This document shows positions 1-11,299 of a stretch of 64,000 bases of DNA, in pieces; positions within the stretch are counted from its first letter, which is position 1; every line of letters starts with the position of its first letter. A program made the position numbers and the translations under genes. This DNA comes from Pollenia angustigena (Eukaryota; Arthropoda; Insecta; Diptera; Polleniidae). The notes beneath the pieces were generated by a model, which saw only the letters and a program-made list of their open reading frames with translations, was not told where the DNA came from and did no database searches. The stretch covers positions 245,298,830 through 245,362,829 of the forward strand of contig OV884057.1 in NCBI GenBank assembly GCA_930367215.1. The letters are read 5' to 3'.

Positions 1-101
1 GATTTATTGACACCAAATTCTTAAAATTTTTTGATATGACGATTTAATAACCATTTTATTTTATATCACTGACAACCTACCATTAACAATGTAATGCTTT
101 T

Positions 102-229
102 AGGGCCATTATTATAACTTGGCGTTAGCTGTTATCCGACAGTTAACAGACGCTTTTTGACAGATAACACATTATTATCTGTCAATTTAATCTTAACTTT
201 AGCTAACTTCAAGTTGTAATAATGGCCCT
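102..229. mobile_element. Mutator-like MITE, 128 bp, with 10-bp target duplication
   Basis: The first and last 30 bases are imperfect inverted repeats beginning AGGGCCATTATTA. The element is flanked on both sides by the same 10 bases, TAATGCTTTT (92-101 and 230-239). A 9-11-bp duplication with long TIRs is typical of Mutator-like (MULE) elements. The element is far too short to encode anything. An inner pair of 'cagataa...ttatctg' words adds to the hairpin potential. The boundaries are read directly; the superfamily is inferred from duplication length. Confidence 0.85.
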
Positions 230-296
230 TAATGCTTTTTTGCTACAAAATAATAGAAAAAAAACTATACAAAATTCAAGTTTTTACTGTCCTGTA

Positions 297-1281
297 GTGC
301 GATTCTGTAATTAATTTTAGCAATAGTTGTCATTGTTAAAAAAATTAACAAGCAAATTAACGATTTTGCTATTCTGTAACATTTTAAACAGCACTTGTTA
401 TCGTTAAGTCAGCTGTTTGTGTTAAGTAAACGACAACTTTTTTAGTGTTGTTTATTTATTGTTAAATGTCGAAAAAATAAAAAATATTTAGTTAAAATAA
501 ATAACCCTGCGGGAAATTTGTGTCAATTGTTCCAACAGACTGGTACTGGGACTTGTGAAAATAGAACTAGTTCAAAAAGAAAGAACTCATGACCAGTGAA
601 AGGAGAACCAATCATGTAACTGGTGTATGAAGAACAAAAAGGTAGAACAAGTAATGAATTACAGTACAGTCTTCACCGGTGGTGTGACACATTTTTTGGG
701 ATTTTCTAAAATTTGGTTCTAGGACTTATTTTATTAAAAAAATACTACATTGTACTGAAAAAATAATTCATTATAGTAACTAACACTAAGCACGGTCATT
801 GTGAATAGATGTGTGACTGGTCAAATGGTATCAATTGACCACCTCCAATGACAACCCCATGTAAAAGTGATAGGTCTTATTCATATAAAGTGTTAGAACT
901 AGAACCGGTCCCTACCATAAAAGACCTATCACGGGAGTATTTTGGTGTCAGTTCGCTTCCCTCTAGCGAATATAACTTGAAAACGGCAATTAAATAATTT
1001 GCATTTAATTTAATAGTAAAATGTTTGGCTTATCTTCTTTTTAAAAAAACAAAAAAATAAAAAAAATTCTGTTTAGTTTTAATAATTTTATTTGTTTTTT
1101 TTTATTCCTCTTTGTGTTTTTCGTTATTTTGCCACTTTTTTGATAGTGATGCCACTTGACGTTAATTTTTATCTATGTTGTTAACAACAATTTACAGAAT
1201 CACATAATCGTTAGTGCAAACAACACAACAGGTTGACAATTATAACAACTGTTGTTATTGTTAGAAGTTACAGAATCCCAC
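297..1281. mobile_element. 985-bp TIR element flanked by TA
   Basis: The left end (GTGCGATTCTGTAA) and the inverted right end (TTACAGAATCCCAC) match at 13 of 14 bases and are each flanked by TA (295-296, 1282-1283), as expected for a Tc1/mariner-type non-autonomous element. Similarity continues inward through diverged runs rich in 'gttaac' and 'caacaa'. A separate dispersed repeat (505-967) lies inside. There is no coding potential. TA is a weak marker in AT-rich DNA, so the class is tentative. Confidence 0.55.
505..967. repeat. Dispersed repeat family A, copy 1
   Basis: This segment runs from 'ccctgcgggaaatttgtgtc' to 'cagttcgcttccctctag'. A second, shorter and diverged copy lies in the same orientation at 43259-43628. 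Both keep an internal inverted pair (GATAGGTCTT...AAGACCTATC), which suggests a structured or TIR-derived sequence. Copy 1 has about 90 extra bases, including 'cttcaccggtggtgtgacac', that are missing from copy 2. There is no open frame, and the class is unknown. Confidence 0.6.
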
Positions 1282-1442
1282 TACTGATTAGAGGCGATTT
1301 TTACCCAACTTCGTCTGGTAGCTCATCTATAAACAGAAGTCATCTTTTTTCAGGGCATTATCAACACTGTCGATTTACACGAGGCGTAAAGTGCAATGCT
1401 AAATGCCATTAGTAAGGGTGAGTTTTTTAAAATAGAACAAGT

Positions 1443-2775
1443 AAGAGTGCTATATTCGGCTGGGCCGAGTCTTTGATACCCTCCACCAACAGCTCAAATG
1501 TTTTAGGAATAATACCTATATGATGTCTATTTATTATTAATTTATCTGTATAGAAACAGACATCTGCATTAAAATTGGTTGCGGTTTAGACATATATTAA
1601 ATAATTGACCGACAATCAGAAAGTTTTTGTTTTTTTATAGCAATTTTAACTAGCTTGAGTAAAATATCATGATTCGTAATAGTTTAAGCCGCACTTAAAT
1701 GATTTTCAGGATGGGAATTTATATTAGAGCCATGGTAAGCTATGAACCAATCATCCCAAAATTCTGCAGAAAAATTTCTGGTATTAAAAAACATAAATTT
1801 CAATACAGCGGAGAAATTAGTTTTAGCGTTTGCAGTGAATTTCAGAAGGCTGCTTAAAATGGTTAAAAGGTTTTTTATGGACAGTATATCACAAAATTGC
1901 AAAACATTTTTTCTCGCCATATGAAGCTAAGTTAGCAGAAAAATTACCGCAATATCGATATTTGCTACGGTTTTAGGCGTATTTAATTATTTTAACAGAG
2001 TGGGCTTTATATGAGGCCTATAGGAAATTATGGACCAATGATCACGTAATTTATTAGTGTAATTTCTAATTATATAAAACTGTGAAGTATTCAATTTTAT
2101 TCTGATAGCATTATCTTGTACGGTTTTAGGCATACTAAATGGTTTTCCGGAAGAAGGGTTTATATGGGGCCTAGGGTAAATTATGAACCGATCCTCACGA
2201 AATTTCGCAGTGGTATTTCTAGTCATATTAAACTGTGACGAGCCAAATTTGTGTTATGATAGCATTGTTAATTAGGGTTTAAGGCGTACTATACTGTTTT
2301 CCGGGAGTAGGGCTTATATGGGGCTTAGCGTGATTTTCAGTAGAAAAGAACGAATTTTTGCGAAATCTTATATCTTTCTGTGCATTATTCCACCATTAAT
2401 GTTAGTTTTTGTAACAATATTATCAATTTTTTTTAGGTGGTGGTTGCACATTTTGATTCATAGCTCCGATCCTACTGAGCCGATTTTTCTGGATTTCAAT
2501 CCCAAACTGCTTAAGATAACTACAAGCAATTTGACGACAAGTTTGTTCATTTCTTTTGAGTTTTTCGAAAGTGAGCGTGTTTTCAACAGACGGACAGATG
2601 GACAAACGTACAAACGGACAGACAGACAGACATGTCTAAATAGACTTAGAATTACTCAAGGACCCAGAATATATATACTTTATGGGGTCTGAGATGAATA
2701 ATAAAATAGTTTCACACGGAATGAAAAACTTAGTATACCCTCTTCACAACTAATTGTGGTGGATGGTATAACAAG
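1443..2775 (+). repeat. Fly interspersed repeat family B, long copy
   Basis: The left end reads 'gtgctatattcggctgggcc' followed by 'gataccctccacca'. The right end reads 'ggggtctgagatgaat' and then a region where 'ataccctcttcacaa' faces 'ttgtggtggatggtat'. In between are degenerate modules of about 110-140 bp carrying 'tatggggcctaggrtaaattatgaaccgatc', then a run of 'cagacagacaga'. The same parts appear inverted at 6433-9072 and as fragments at 2890-3100, 43017-43215 and, in architecture, 63083-63720. Short open frames inside (for example 1684-1920 on the minus strand) follow the repeat modules and are not credible genes. The transposon class cannot be told from sequence alone. Confidence 0.65.
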
Positions 2776-2889
2776 CCACCCTTTTAGAGAGCAAAATATT
2801 AAAAAAAAAAAACAAACACCAAATTTTATTTATTTTAAATAAAATGTCACGTTTTTTGTAGAAAAGAAAACAACATAAGTTTTTCATTT

Positions 2890-3100
2890 CATGTTTAACT
2901 TTTTATTATTCATTTTAGACCCCATAAAATTTATAAGTATATATTCTGGCTCCTTAAGTAATTGCAAGTCGATTGGGCCATGTCCCTCTCCCTGTCCTAC
3001 TGTTAAAAACACGCACACTTTAGAAAAAGTCAAAAGAAAAGAAGAATTTTGGTGTCAAATTGCTTCTAGTTATCCTAAGCAGTTTGGGATTGAAATTAAC
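2890..3100 (-). repeat. Family B repeat, truncated inverted fragment
   Basis: 'Gaccccataaaatttataag', 'ggctccttaagtaattgcaa', the 'cacgcacactttagaaaaag' stretch and 'ggtgtcaaattgcttctagt' match the reverse complement of the right end of the 1443-2775 copy. The segment stops at 'gtttgggattgaaatt', just as the longer inverted copy continues at 8358. It is a 5'- or 3'-truncated relic. Confidence 0.6.
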
Positions 3101-3120
3101 AAAGAAAAAGATAAAAAGTT

Positions 3121-3456
3121 AATTTCAATTAAAAAATTTGTGATATTAATTAAAAATTAATAAAATTTGCACTAGTAAACAAATTAATAGTATCAATTAA
3201 ATGTTTAATTTAATTGATTAAACGTTAAATTCACTTGATTAAGGTTTAGTTCACTTAATTAACTTTTTAATTAAAACACACAGAAGAAAATAGAAATTGA
3301 TTTCAATTAAACAATTTGTGATATTCATTAAAAAATTAATTATATTTGAACTAATAAACAAAATAATAGTATCAATTAAATGTTTAATTCAATTGATTAA
3401 ACGTTTAATTCACTTGATTAAGGTTTAATTCACTTTATTAACTTTTTAATCAAAAC
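3121..3456. repeat. Tandem duplication, about 175-bp unit, two copies
   Basis: Two neighbouring blocks (about 3121-3281 and 3297-3456) share the words 'atttgtgatatt', 'atagtatcaattaaatgttt', 'cacttgattaaggttta' and 'taactttttaat' in the same order. They differ by scattered substitutions. Both are built from 'attaa' motifs that could form hairpins. There is no coding potential. A run of 19 C residues follows at 3539-3557. Confidence 0.75.
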
Positions 3457-3538
3457 TGATTTTATTTTTATTACAAATACTCTACTAAGTAAAAAGTTTT
3501 GGAGAATATTTTCTGTGCAGCAAAAAAATGTGGAACAA

Positions 3539-3557
3539 CCCCCCCCCCCCCCCCCCC
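3539..3557. repeat. Poly-C (G on the other strand) tract, 19 bases
   Basis: This is an uninterrupted run of 19 C in otherwise AT-rich DNA. It is likely length-variable and a spot where sequencing may err. Confidence 0.9.
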
Positions 3558-3559
3558 TC

Positions 3560-4773
3560 CAAAAAATTATAATATTCTTACAAAAACTAAACCAAATGGT
3601 GGTTAGTCTAGAAATCATACTGTTAAATTTTGTGAAGATCTGTCCATTATTTAAAATGGGCCCCATATATTAGTTTTGTTAATCGAATTCCTAATATTCA
3701 TACATCACGTGGTGCACAGTTTATTTTTTCCTCAATTAAACCATTAATCAAAAATTAAATCAGTTTTAATTAAAAAAATCAATTAAACGTTTACTTATAT
3801 CAACAACATTGCTTCAGAAAAGGTTCTCTACATTTAAAAACATTTAGTTAATACTATTAATTCGTTAACTATTGCATTGATTTCAAAATGTTTATTTGCT
3901 TTTTTGTGTAAACATAATAAACATTTAAGTTTTTCCACTTTTAATGCAATTCAGCTTATATTTCTGGCATTAATCTACAACTCACCATAAATTTAGATAT
4001 CTTTGACAAATATCATCCATTTGACCCTTCTGTTCAGATAAAGTTGCCTCTTTTGTAACTTCAAAAATATTTTTCTTTTTTCTTTCAAAAACTTTTAAGT
4101 CACAATGTCCCAAAAGAGGGATAAAATATCCGCTTCTCAACAACTTTATGCTTAAATGTTTTTGTTTGTTTATTGTTGCTCGGACAAAACTGTTGCTAAG
4201 GGCTTTTACTTGACGGTTGCTATATGATTTTAAGAGGGATTTAAACTTTTTGTAAATTTAAGTAGGGAATAATTTGTTAAGGAGATATTTTGATATTTAG
4301 AGTGGTGAAATTGATTTTTGTATTTTAAATTTTTGCATCTAAAAAAAAGTCCTTCGTCATTAGTTTGTTTAAATACAAATTTTTTCTTTTAAACTTAATA
4401 TTAAAAACAAACAAAAGGCCTTAAAAAATATAAAAAATATGGCTTTTCTTTTTTCGTTATAAAAAATGAAAAACATTTTTCTTTGTTCATTCAATCGTTT
4501 TCGTTTTTTGTTTGTTCCTTTTCAATCTCAAGTCATCACTTAACCTTCGAACAATGACTATAAATTTGTATAATGTTGTGGTTCGATGTATAAAAGCTGT
4601 TGTATTAAACATTTTTTATTATTTTTTTCACTAGCTTTTTCTAGGAGAGTAACAGAGGGAAAAGAGAAGAGTCAAACAAATTGAAAACCTTGGACTGGGT
4701 AAAATGGCAGGAGAACAAAAAAAAAAAAAAAAAAAATCATCTATGAGTTTCAAATATTGTAAATATTTTGTTT
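3560..4773. other. AT-rich stretch without recognisable gene
   Basis: There are no open frames of protein-like composition and no inverted repeats that I could delimit. It contains an A(20) run near 4718-4735 and several T-rich runs. Nothing else was seen. Confidence 0.5.
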
Positions 4774-4781
4774 GTTGTAGG

Positions 4782-5984
4782 TAGGGTTCCCAACTTTTTT
4801 TGTTGCAATTAAAGTACATTGATTATTAAAGGTTAAGAAAAAAAAGTACACAGTATAAATATAAAGTACATATTTCTTTTTATCGTTATATTTAAAAACG
4901 TTTTTTTTTTTTTGCTTTTCGCAAGGTTTATCCAACAATAACACTGTGCTAGAATTTGACACTTTTTTGAGACAAGCCGGGCAACTGGCGCTTTAACCTA
5001 ATTCGGGTACGATGAATCCAATACCTGTTCAAAAACGTTTCAGTTTATTGAAATTACTAAAATAAAAACGAAAATTCGAAATAAAATTTCCTTTAAACGT
5101 TAAATCTAACATACGCAGTCGTTTTAGAAACATATTTTTATTTATATTTTTTTTTTTTTTTACAACTAAAATAATTTTTTAGCAACATTTCGAAATTTTT
5201 GTTTGTTTGTTAAAAATCTATAAAAAGTTACAGCTATGCTTCTAATTTTTTCCAGACATATAAAAAACAAACTATCAAAAAAAAAAACAAGCTATAAATG
5301 ATTAAAATCTGTTAACAACTTTTGATTTTATTCGCAAAAGTCGAAACATTTTATTTTTATTTAAAAATTTCGTAAAACGCAATATTTGTATGGAGCCCCT
5401 TAAGAAGTGGTGATAAGGGGCAAGTATATCTCGTGAAATTGTAAAGACGACTCCTTGGCTGTTATGGTACGTTTTCTTCAATATATTTCTAGTCTGTATT
5501 AAACATTTTGTATGGGAGCCCCCTTAAGGAATGGAAATTTTGAAATTATGTTTTAAATTTTAGTTAAACGAGTCCCTTTTGTGCTCGCGATCTAAAAGCA
5601 GGCAGTAATTTGAAAGAGTTTTGCACTTGTTTTTTAAAAACAGGCAGTTATTGTACTCAAACAAAACAAACAAGTGAAATAGTGCTGTCAGATTATCTTT
5701 TTGGAAAAATTGTCCTGCCAATATAAAAAACATCAACAAATGGCCCTGACTAATATTAATTAGTTGTTCTTTAGTTTTTCTAAAAAAAACTTGTACAATA
5801 AGTATTATAATTTAATGACTAATAAAACCTTGACTAATATAACCTGAATCTATTTGAATTCTAAATAAATCTAATCATGCGAAATAAAGTATTTTCGCGT
5901 ACTTTATTATTCTCATAAAGTTTAGAGTACAATTACTCGAAATAACGTACAATACTTTATTATAAAGTACGGTTGGCAAGCCTA
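4782..5984. mobile_element. hAT-type non-autonomous element, 1,203 bp, with 8-bp target duplication
   Basis: The ends are TAGGGTTCCCAAC and, inverted, GTTGGCAAGCCTA, flanked by identical GTTGTAGG at 4774-4781 and 5985-5992. An 8-bp duplication with short TAGGG..CCAAC ends is characteristic of hAT elements. Subterminal 'aaagtac/gtacttt' words recur on both arms. No transposase is present. A truncated copy of another TIR element (4949-5545) sits inside and makes up half the length. Confidence 0.85.
4949..5545. mobile_element. Truncated copy of the CACTGTGCT TIR element
   Basis: From 'cactgtgctagaatttgaca' onward this matches the left part of the larger element at 55297-58188: 'gacaagccgggca', 'gaatccaat', 'aaaacgtttcagtttattga', 'gtatggagcccctt' and 'ttctagtctgtattaaacat' occur in the same order. 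It lacks the mariner insertion found in the larger copy, and the match fades after about 5545. It lies wholly inside the 4782-5984 hAT element, so it inserted later or was captured. Confidence 0.7.
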
Positions 5985-5992
5985 GTTGTAGG

Positions 5993-6432
5993 CAAGAAGG
6001 CGTCAGCAAACAGCAATAACAACAAAGCTCAAAAAAGTCATATTTTGTAATCTTCTGGTTTCCACTTCACCAAAATCAACAATCTTACATTCATCTTCAA
6101 TATTTATTTATTTTTTTTTTTCTTAAACTTTTCTTTCATTTAAAATAAACTGTAAAGAAAAAAAATATTGGCAACAAATTTTGTTGTTGGTTTTTGCTCT
6201 CGGAGGGATTTTTTTTTTTTTTTTTGGTAAATATGATACTTTTCAAGATACTATTAATTTGTTTATGGTCTTGATTTTTATTTAGAAATTCATCAATTTT
6301 TTTTTTAACTTTCTTTACTTTTCAAAAATATTATTTTCTGCAACGGCACCTTTTACTGGGTATATTTTTTCTTAAAATAGAAGGGCTTTGCGTATAATTG
6401 AGTTCTTATAGCAAACTGTTTCTTTTATATAT
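5993..6432. other. AT-rich stretch, nothing recognised
   Basis: It holds poly-T tracts and low-complexity sequence only. There is no open frame or repeat boundary that I can support. Confidence 0.5.
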
Positions 6433-6704
6433 TTTGTTACCCTCTACCACAATTCGTTGTGAAGAGGGTATACTAAGTTTGTCATTCCGTGTGAAACCTT
6501 TTCATTATTCATCTCAGACCCCATAAAGTATATATATTCGGGGTCCTTAAGTAATTTTAAGTGGGTTAGGCATGTCCGTCTGTCTGTCCATCTGTCCAAC
6601 TGTCCGTCTGTCCGTCTGTTGAAACACGCTCACTTTCGAAAAACTCAAAAGAAATAAGCAAACTTGGTGTCAAATTGCTTGTAGTTATGCTAAGAAGTTT
6701 GGGA

Positions 6705-8357
6705 TAGTGCTGGAAAACTATCGATATTTTCTACTATCGATATTTCAGATTTCACTATCGATATATCGATATTACTATCGAATGAATGATTGTACTTGTG
6801 CAGGAAAACTTTAATTATTTGTTTGTAAGGCTACAGTTCGTTGTTTTTATCACTTTATTGAATGTATGAGACGTATGAATATACGCACGTTATTTTAGAT
6901 GGCAGTTTTTTAAAAAATGATAAGTACCTTTCTGAAGGAACCGAAGTAACAGGGACTATAAGATATTCCATTGCAACTTTAAAAAATTTTCTAAATTCTA
7001 AACCCAAAAAGGTAATCAATCTAGCGGACTTATCCTCTAATGGCCGTTCATTGTTTTGTCCTATACTTGCAATTGCATTTGGATTTGCATTTTTTTACAA
7101 CATTACAAAAATATTTGACATCGTCCCTATATAAACATGTAAAAATTTCGACTTAAAGGCCTTTAATTGGCAGTAAAAAGCACTAAGCAATCCATTCCAC
7201 TTGCCATTTTTGTTGTTTGTATTCATTGCTGTAATTCAGCGCGAATTAATAATAAATAGCAAGTAAAAATTTGCGGCAAAAAAACTGTGTGTGTATAGCT
7301 GCTGTTAGATGTCTTCATAGCTGTATTTTAAATAATAAAAATATCAAAAAGTAATTTCAATTTTTGGGAATACAAAATTTTAATTTCAAAAGATTTTGTT
7401 ATTCGTGCTTAATTCCCAGTTTTTATTATTGATAAAAACACTTGAAATTTATTGTTGATGGGATAAGCTATTCCTATGCATTTCACTGGTTGCTTAGGCC
7501 AGATCATCAGGAAACTTCATCCATAAAGGTTTTAGACAAACTAAAGATATTAAACCAAATAAAACTGTTAAACGTATAAGAATTATAGCAACAGTTCTAC
7601 TTGTAACAATATCAAAGTTTAAACAAAACACATCAACAATAAACAAAAGTGGGTTCATCTCATCTTACATTTCCCCACTACAACCAGTGAAATGCATAGG
7701 AATAGCTTATCCCATCAACAATAAATTTCAAGTGTTTTTATCAATAATAAAAACTGGGAATTAAGCACGAATAACAAAATCTTTTGAAATTAAAATTTTG
7801 TATTCCCAAAAATTGAAATTACTTTTTGATAATAAACAGGCAGTGCACGGCCTAAAAAACACTTAATTGACAACATCTTTTGTAAGTTGTTGTTTTTTCA
7901 TTTTGTTTTTTCTTAACCTACTTACAACTACAATTAATGTTGAGAGAATTTCAACTAATTGTAGTGGGGAAATGTAAGATGAGATGAACCCACTGTTGTT
8001 TATTGTTGATGTGTTTTGTTTAAACTTTGATATTGTTACAAGTAGAACTGTTGCTATAATTCTTATACGTTTAACAGTTTTATTTGGTTTAATATCTTTA
8101 GTTTGTCTAAAACCTTTATGGATGAAGTTTCCTGATGATCTGGCCTAAGCAACCAGTGAAATGCATAGGAATAGCTTATCCCATCAACAATAAATTTCAA
8201 GTGTTTTTATCAATAATAAAAACTGGGAATTAAGCACGAATAACAAAATCTTTTGAAATTAATAAAAATATCTATATTTATATTTTTCCTATCAATATTT
8301 TCGATATTTTAAGACTATCGATAATATCGAAAGTCTATCGATAGTTTCCCAGCACTA
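6705..8357. mobile_element. hAT-type non-autonomous element, family H, copy 1
   Basis: The ends are TAGTGCTGGAAAACTATCGAT and, inverted, ATCGATAGTTTCCCAGCACTA. The flanking 8-bp duplication GTTTGGGA lies at 6697-6704 and 8358-8365. Both subterminal zones are packed with 'atcgat' motifs, possible transposase-binding sites. A relative lies at 24489-26655. The internal frame at 6862-7134 is interrupted in that second copy and is probably not a gene. A foldback structure at 7346-8260 is inserted near the right end. Confidence 0.85.
7346..8260. mobile_element. Foldback structure with about 300-bp near-identical inverted arms
   Basis: Segment 7383-7680 (blocks A+B) is repeated inverted at 7961-8260. 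The loop contains a third, inverted copy of block A (7681-7832), so the order is A-B-A'-loop-B'-A'. The arms look almost identical by eye, which implies recent formation or gene conversion. The flanks share 12 bases, AATAAAAATATC (7334-7345 and 8261-8272), consistent with a target duplication. No open frame of note is present. It could be a Foldback-type element or a locally rearranged MITE. Confidence 0.75.
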
Positions 8358-9591
8358 GTTTGGGATTGAAATCCAGCAAAATCGGTTCAGTAGGATCGGA
8401 GCTATGAATGAAAATGTGGAACCACCACCTAAAAAAAAATTGAGAATTTTGTTAAAAAACTAACATAAATGGTGGAATAATGCACAGAATGATATAAGAT
8501 TTCGCAAAAATTCGTTCTATTCTACTAGAAATGACACTGTGAAGTTTCGTGAAGATCGGTTCATAATTTACCCTAGGCCCCATATAAACCCTACAATCGA
8601 AAAACAGTTTAGTACGCCTAAAACCGTAATAAACAATGCTATCATAATATAAATGTGCGTCACAGTGACACTGTGAAGTTTCGTGAAGATTGGTCCATAA
8701 TTTATCGTAGGCCCCATATAAAGCCCACTCTGGTAGAATAATTGAATACGCTTAAAACCGTAGCAGATATAGATATTGCGGTAAACTTTTTTCCAACATA
8801 ACTCATATGGCCAGAAAAAATGTTATTCAATTTTGTGATATACAGTCCATAATATACCTTAGATCCCATTTTAGCAGCCTTTTAAAATTCACTGCCAACG
8901 CTTTAACTAATTGCACCGCTGTATTGAAATTTATGTTTTTTAATACCAGAAATCACCCTGCAGAATTTTGGGATGATTGCTTCATAGCTTAACATGGCTC
9001 CAATATAAATTCTCCTCCTGAAAATCATATAAGTTCAGCTTTAAGTGTTACGCCGAAAATAGCACTCTAACTTGTTTTTTTTTTTAACCCATATCGTCCT
9101 AATGTTCGATTTTCGAACAGTAAATTTTGCGCGTTTTTGTAATTTTTTTACTCTTTTTAGGTAAGACAAAGAACAAATTATTTTTAACAATTATATATTT
9201 TAAGTGGTTAACTACAAGTATAAAAATAAAAGTTCTCACCCACTTTACTCCTCCCTTGTATAACAAGGGGGAAGAAAAAAACCTTAATTTAAGAATTATT
9301 TTAAAAACTGAAAACTTTGTATAAAATATAAAAAATAAAAATGCAGTTCCATTAAAAAATGATTAAACTTTTAACAACCGCAAAAACATTTACGTGTTTT
9401 TCAATTGTGTTTTTGTTATTTGACTTTAAAAAGCAGTGTTCGATTTTTCGAACACTGGGCACTATTTAGCACTTTTGTTTTTCTCTGAAAGGCTAACTGA
9501 ATCATCGCATATTACCATTTTTCACGCATTTGAATAAACGGAAATAAATTTGTTCTGTTTTTGCTGAACAATAAAAAGCTCATGAACAAGC

Positions 9592-9717
9592 AGCGTTCAG
9601 CGAGAAATGTTTTTCGTGCGATTTGTGGAACTTACGGTGCGCATAATCGGCCTACTACAGCTGTAGCTGAAAGCGTAATCATTGGTCCAAATTTTTTTCA
9701 AAATTGAGGAAATTCAG
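9592..9717 (+). pseudogene. Mariner-type transposase, N-terminal helix-turn-helix fragment
   Basis: An open stretch of about 40 codons beginning MNKQRSARNVFRAICGTYG and continuing AHNRPT resembles the DNA-binding region of mariner/Tc-type transposases, in which a 'YGxxNRPT' motif follows the first helix-turn-helix. It stops at TGA after 'FFQN'. The corresponding region is exactly what is deleted from the DD41D mariner at 55.8 kb. It is a short relic with no catalytic part. The resemblance is from memory of the family and rests on one motif. Confidence 0.5.
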
Positions 9718-9811
9718 AATGTTACCGTCAATTGTAACCTCGCACCATAATTTTTTTTGTTAGGACCAGCATTCAGGATGACCCCTACTAACGCATTGCA
9801 TTGGGTTGGAA

Positions 9812-10420
9812 CTAGGAAAAAGGGTTATGAAAAGGAGAGAAGAGGTAGTAGTGCCTGTGAACGTTCGACTTGAATTTATTCATGTTGACAGTGAGAGGGA
9901 AGACTTCAGCAGGAAGGTTATTCCACATACAAACAGTCCTGCCAAAAAACGATTTTCCCTGTAATGCATTGTACAACTTACAGGCCAATCGACCACAAAA
10001 GGATGGGCTCTTGTATCATTCATGTTCTGAAGCATAGCACCAACATCGGATACTCTTGGTTTTTATTCAAATGATTACGAATGGCAAAGGTTGCAGTCAT
10101 TTGCAAAAGAGTAGATAGGGTTGGAAGTTTGACATTGGAGGCCATTTAGAAATATAAAAATAGAAAAAGTAGGAGAGAGAACGGAGCCTTGCGGCACCCC
10201 GGATTAAATTTTGAAATCGTTTGACGAAACCCTATCCAAAACAACTCGTATAGTGCGATCTGTGATAAAATTCAATATAAATCGAGAGAAATTCTCACCG
10301 ACACCAAATGCAATAAATTTTGACAAGAGTGCACCATACCAGAGTCTGCCAAACGCCTTGAAAATATCTTAAGCAATAACCTTCCTTCCGTCAAAATATT
10401 AAATGGAACAGCACCAGTAT
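9812..10420 (-). pseudogene. Jockey-like non-LTR retrotransposon reverse transcriptase fragment
   Basis: Read on the minus strand, the frame contains 'DIFKAFGRLWYGALLSKF' (the D-x-SKAFD palm motif, with an in-frame stop just before), then 'ITDRTIRVVLDRVSSNDF', a stop, 'SGVPQGSVLSPT' (10183-10200 encodes GVPQGS) and 'IYSFANDCNLCHS', where FAND replaces the catalytic FADD. After a deletion it resumes with 'FFGRTVCMWNNLPAEVFP' and ends at a stop at 9812-9814. These are the usual landmarks of the RT and C-terminal part of jockey-type LINE ORF2. The copy is 5'-truncated, internally deleted and riddled with stops. It lies inside piggyBac-like element 1. Confidence 0.8.
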
Positions 10421-11299
10421 AGCAACCTGAAAATCAAGCGCATGGTCGCTGTGGGATCTGTTTTCAACAAGAAGGCGCTACGAGATATATATTTTGGTGA
10501 GCACATAATTTCATGTTTTGCTATGGTTAATTTTTCACATAGATCTTGCGATATCGCACCTTAGACCATTTTCTCTGGGGATATGTAATGACTGTCTTCA
10601 GGAATAAGTGGAAACTTTCATTACTCGTGTTATTCGCGAGATACCAGCCGCTAGTCATGGCCAACATTTCCATGATATATTTTCATACAGTTAATGGCAT
10701 AAATTATTCTTTTTAACCGATAATAACAATTTCAAGTTTACTTTCAAACTTATGTGTTTTATTTTACATTATAATTTAAACTACACGATGAATCACCCGA
10801 TTTATTTATTAAATATTTTTTTTATTATCAATACTGTGCGAGTCGGATAATCGAGGTACAGCTGTATATTTTTAATTTTAATAAATTCCTTGTTCTATTT
10901 TTCTTTAATAAAATAAAATTAATTTGTTTCAGTTTATAAAAAATTTAGGTTTTCTATATTTACAATCTATAGGAGCAATAAAATAAATATGGTAAATAGT
11001 GCCCAATGTTCGATTAATCGAACACCATTTCTCTCAAAAACAAAAAATCTAAAAAAAATTTGGACTTCAGATTCGTGTTTTCTAGTCCCAAATTATCTAT
11101 TAACCACCAAGTTTTATAAAGTTACTCGAAAAAAAATCGCTGGGACGAAATGGGTTAATATGGGTATGTATTATTTGTTGGAACTTTAACCCTTTCAATA
11201 CGGATTTTTTTTTAAGATAAAAATTCTTTTTATGGTTTGGTTACTTGATTATGCCTTAAATAGTGCTTCCTAAGGTGCGTTCAAGTAGAGGATAATCAG

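Larger units (their letters stand above)
6433..9072 (-). repeat. Family B repeat, inverted copy split by a hAT insertion
   Basis: 6433-6704 holds the inverted right end ('taccctctaccacaattcgt', 'gaccccataaagtatata', the 'tgtccgtctgtctgtcc' run). 8366-9072 holds the remaining modules, ending 'cgaaaatagcactctaactt'. Removing 6705-8357 and one 8-bp duplicate rejoins 'gtttggga' to 'ttgaaatcc', as in the other copies. The open frame at 8807-8992 corresponds to the minus-strand frame at 1684-1920 of the first copy, but it only reflects shared repeat sequence. Confidence 0.7.
9088..11154. mobile_element. piggyBac-like element 1, flanked by TTAA
   Basis: The ends are CCCATATCGTCCTA and, inverted, TGGGACGAAATGGG, each bordered by TTAA (9084-9087, 11155-11158), the invariant target of piggyBac elements. 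Subterminal palindromes 'gttcgatttttcgaac' (left, about 9437) and 'gttcgattaatcgaac' (right, about 11008) sit beside the shared word 'gggcactattta'. No piggyBac transposase is left. The interior contains a mariner-type fragment and a jockey-like LINE fragment. 31 bp separate its right end from the next piggyBac-like element. Confidence 0.8.

Noticed and set aside
2318..2692. 124-codon open frame with a repetitive 'RRTDGQTYKRTDRQT' stretch.
   Set aside because: It is translated from the 'cagacagacaga' tract and modules of family B; it is broken in the other copies.
6862..7134. 90-codon frame in hAT family H copy 1 that could be a transposase piece.
   Set aside because: The homologous sequence in copy 2 (24630-25080) has stops and an insertion and shows no hAT motif.
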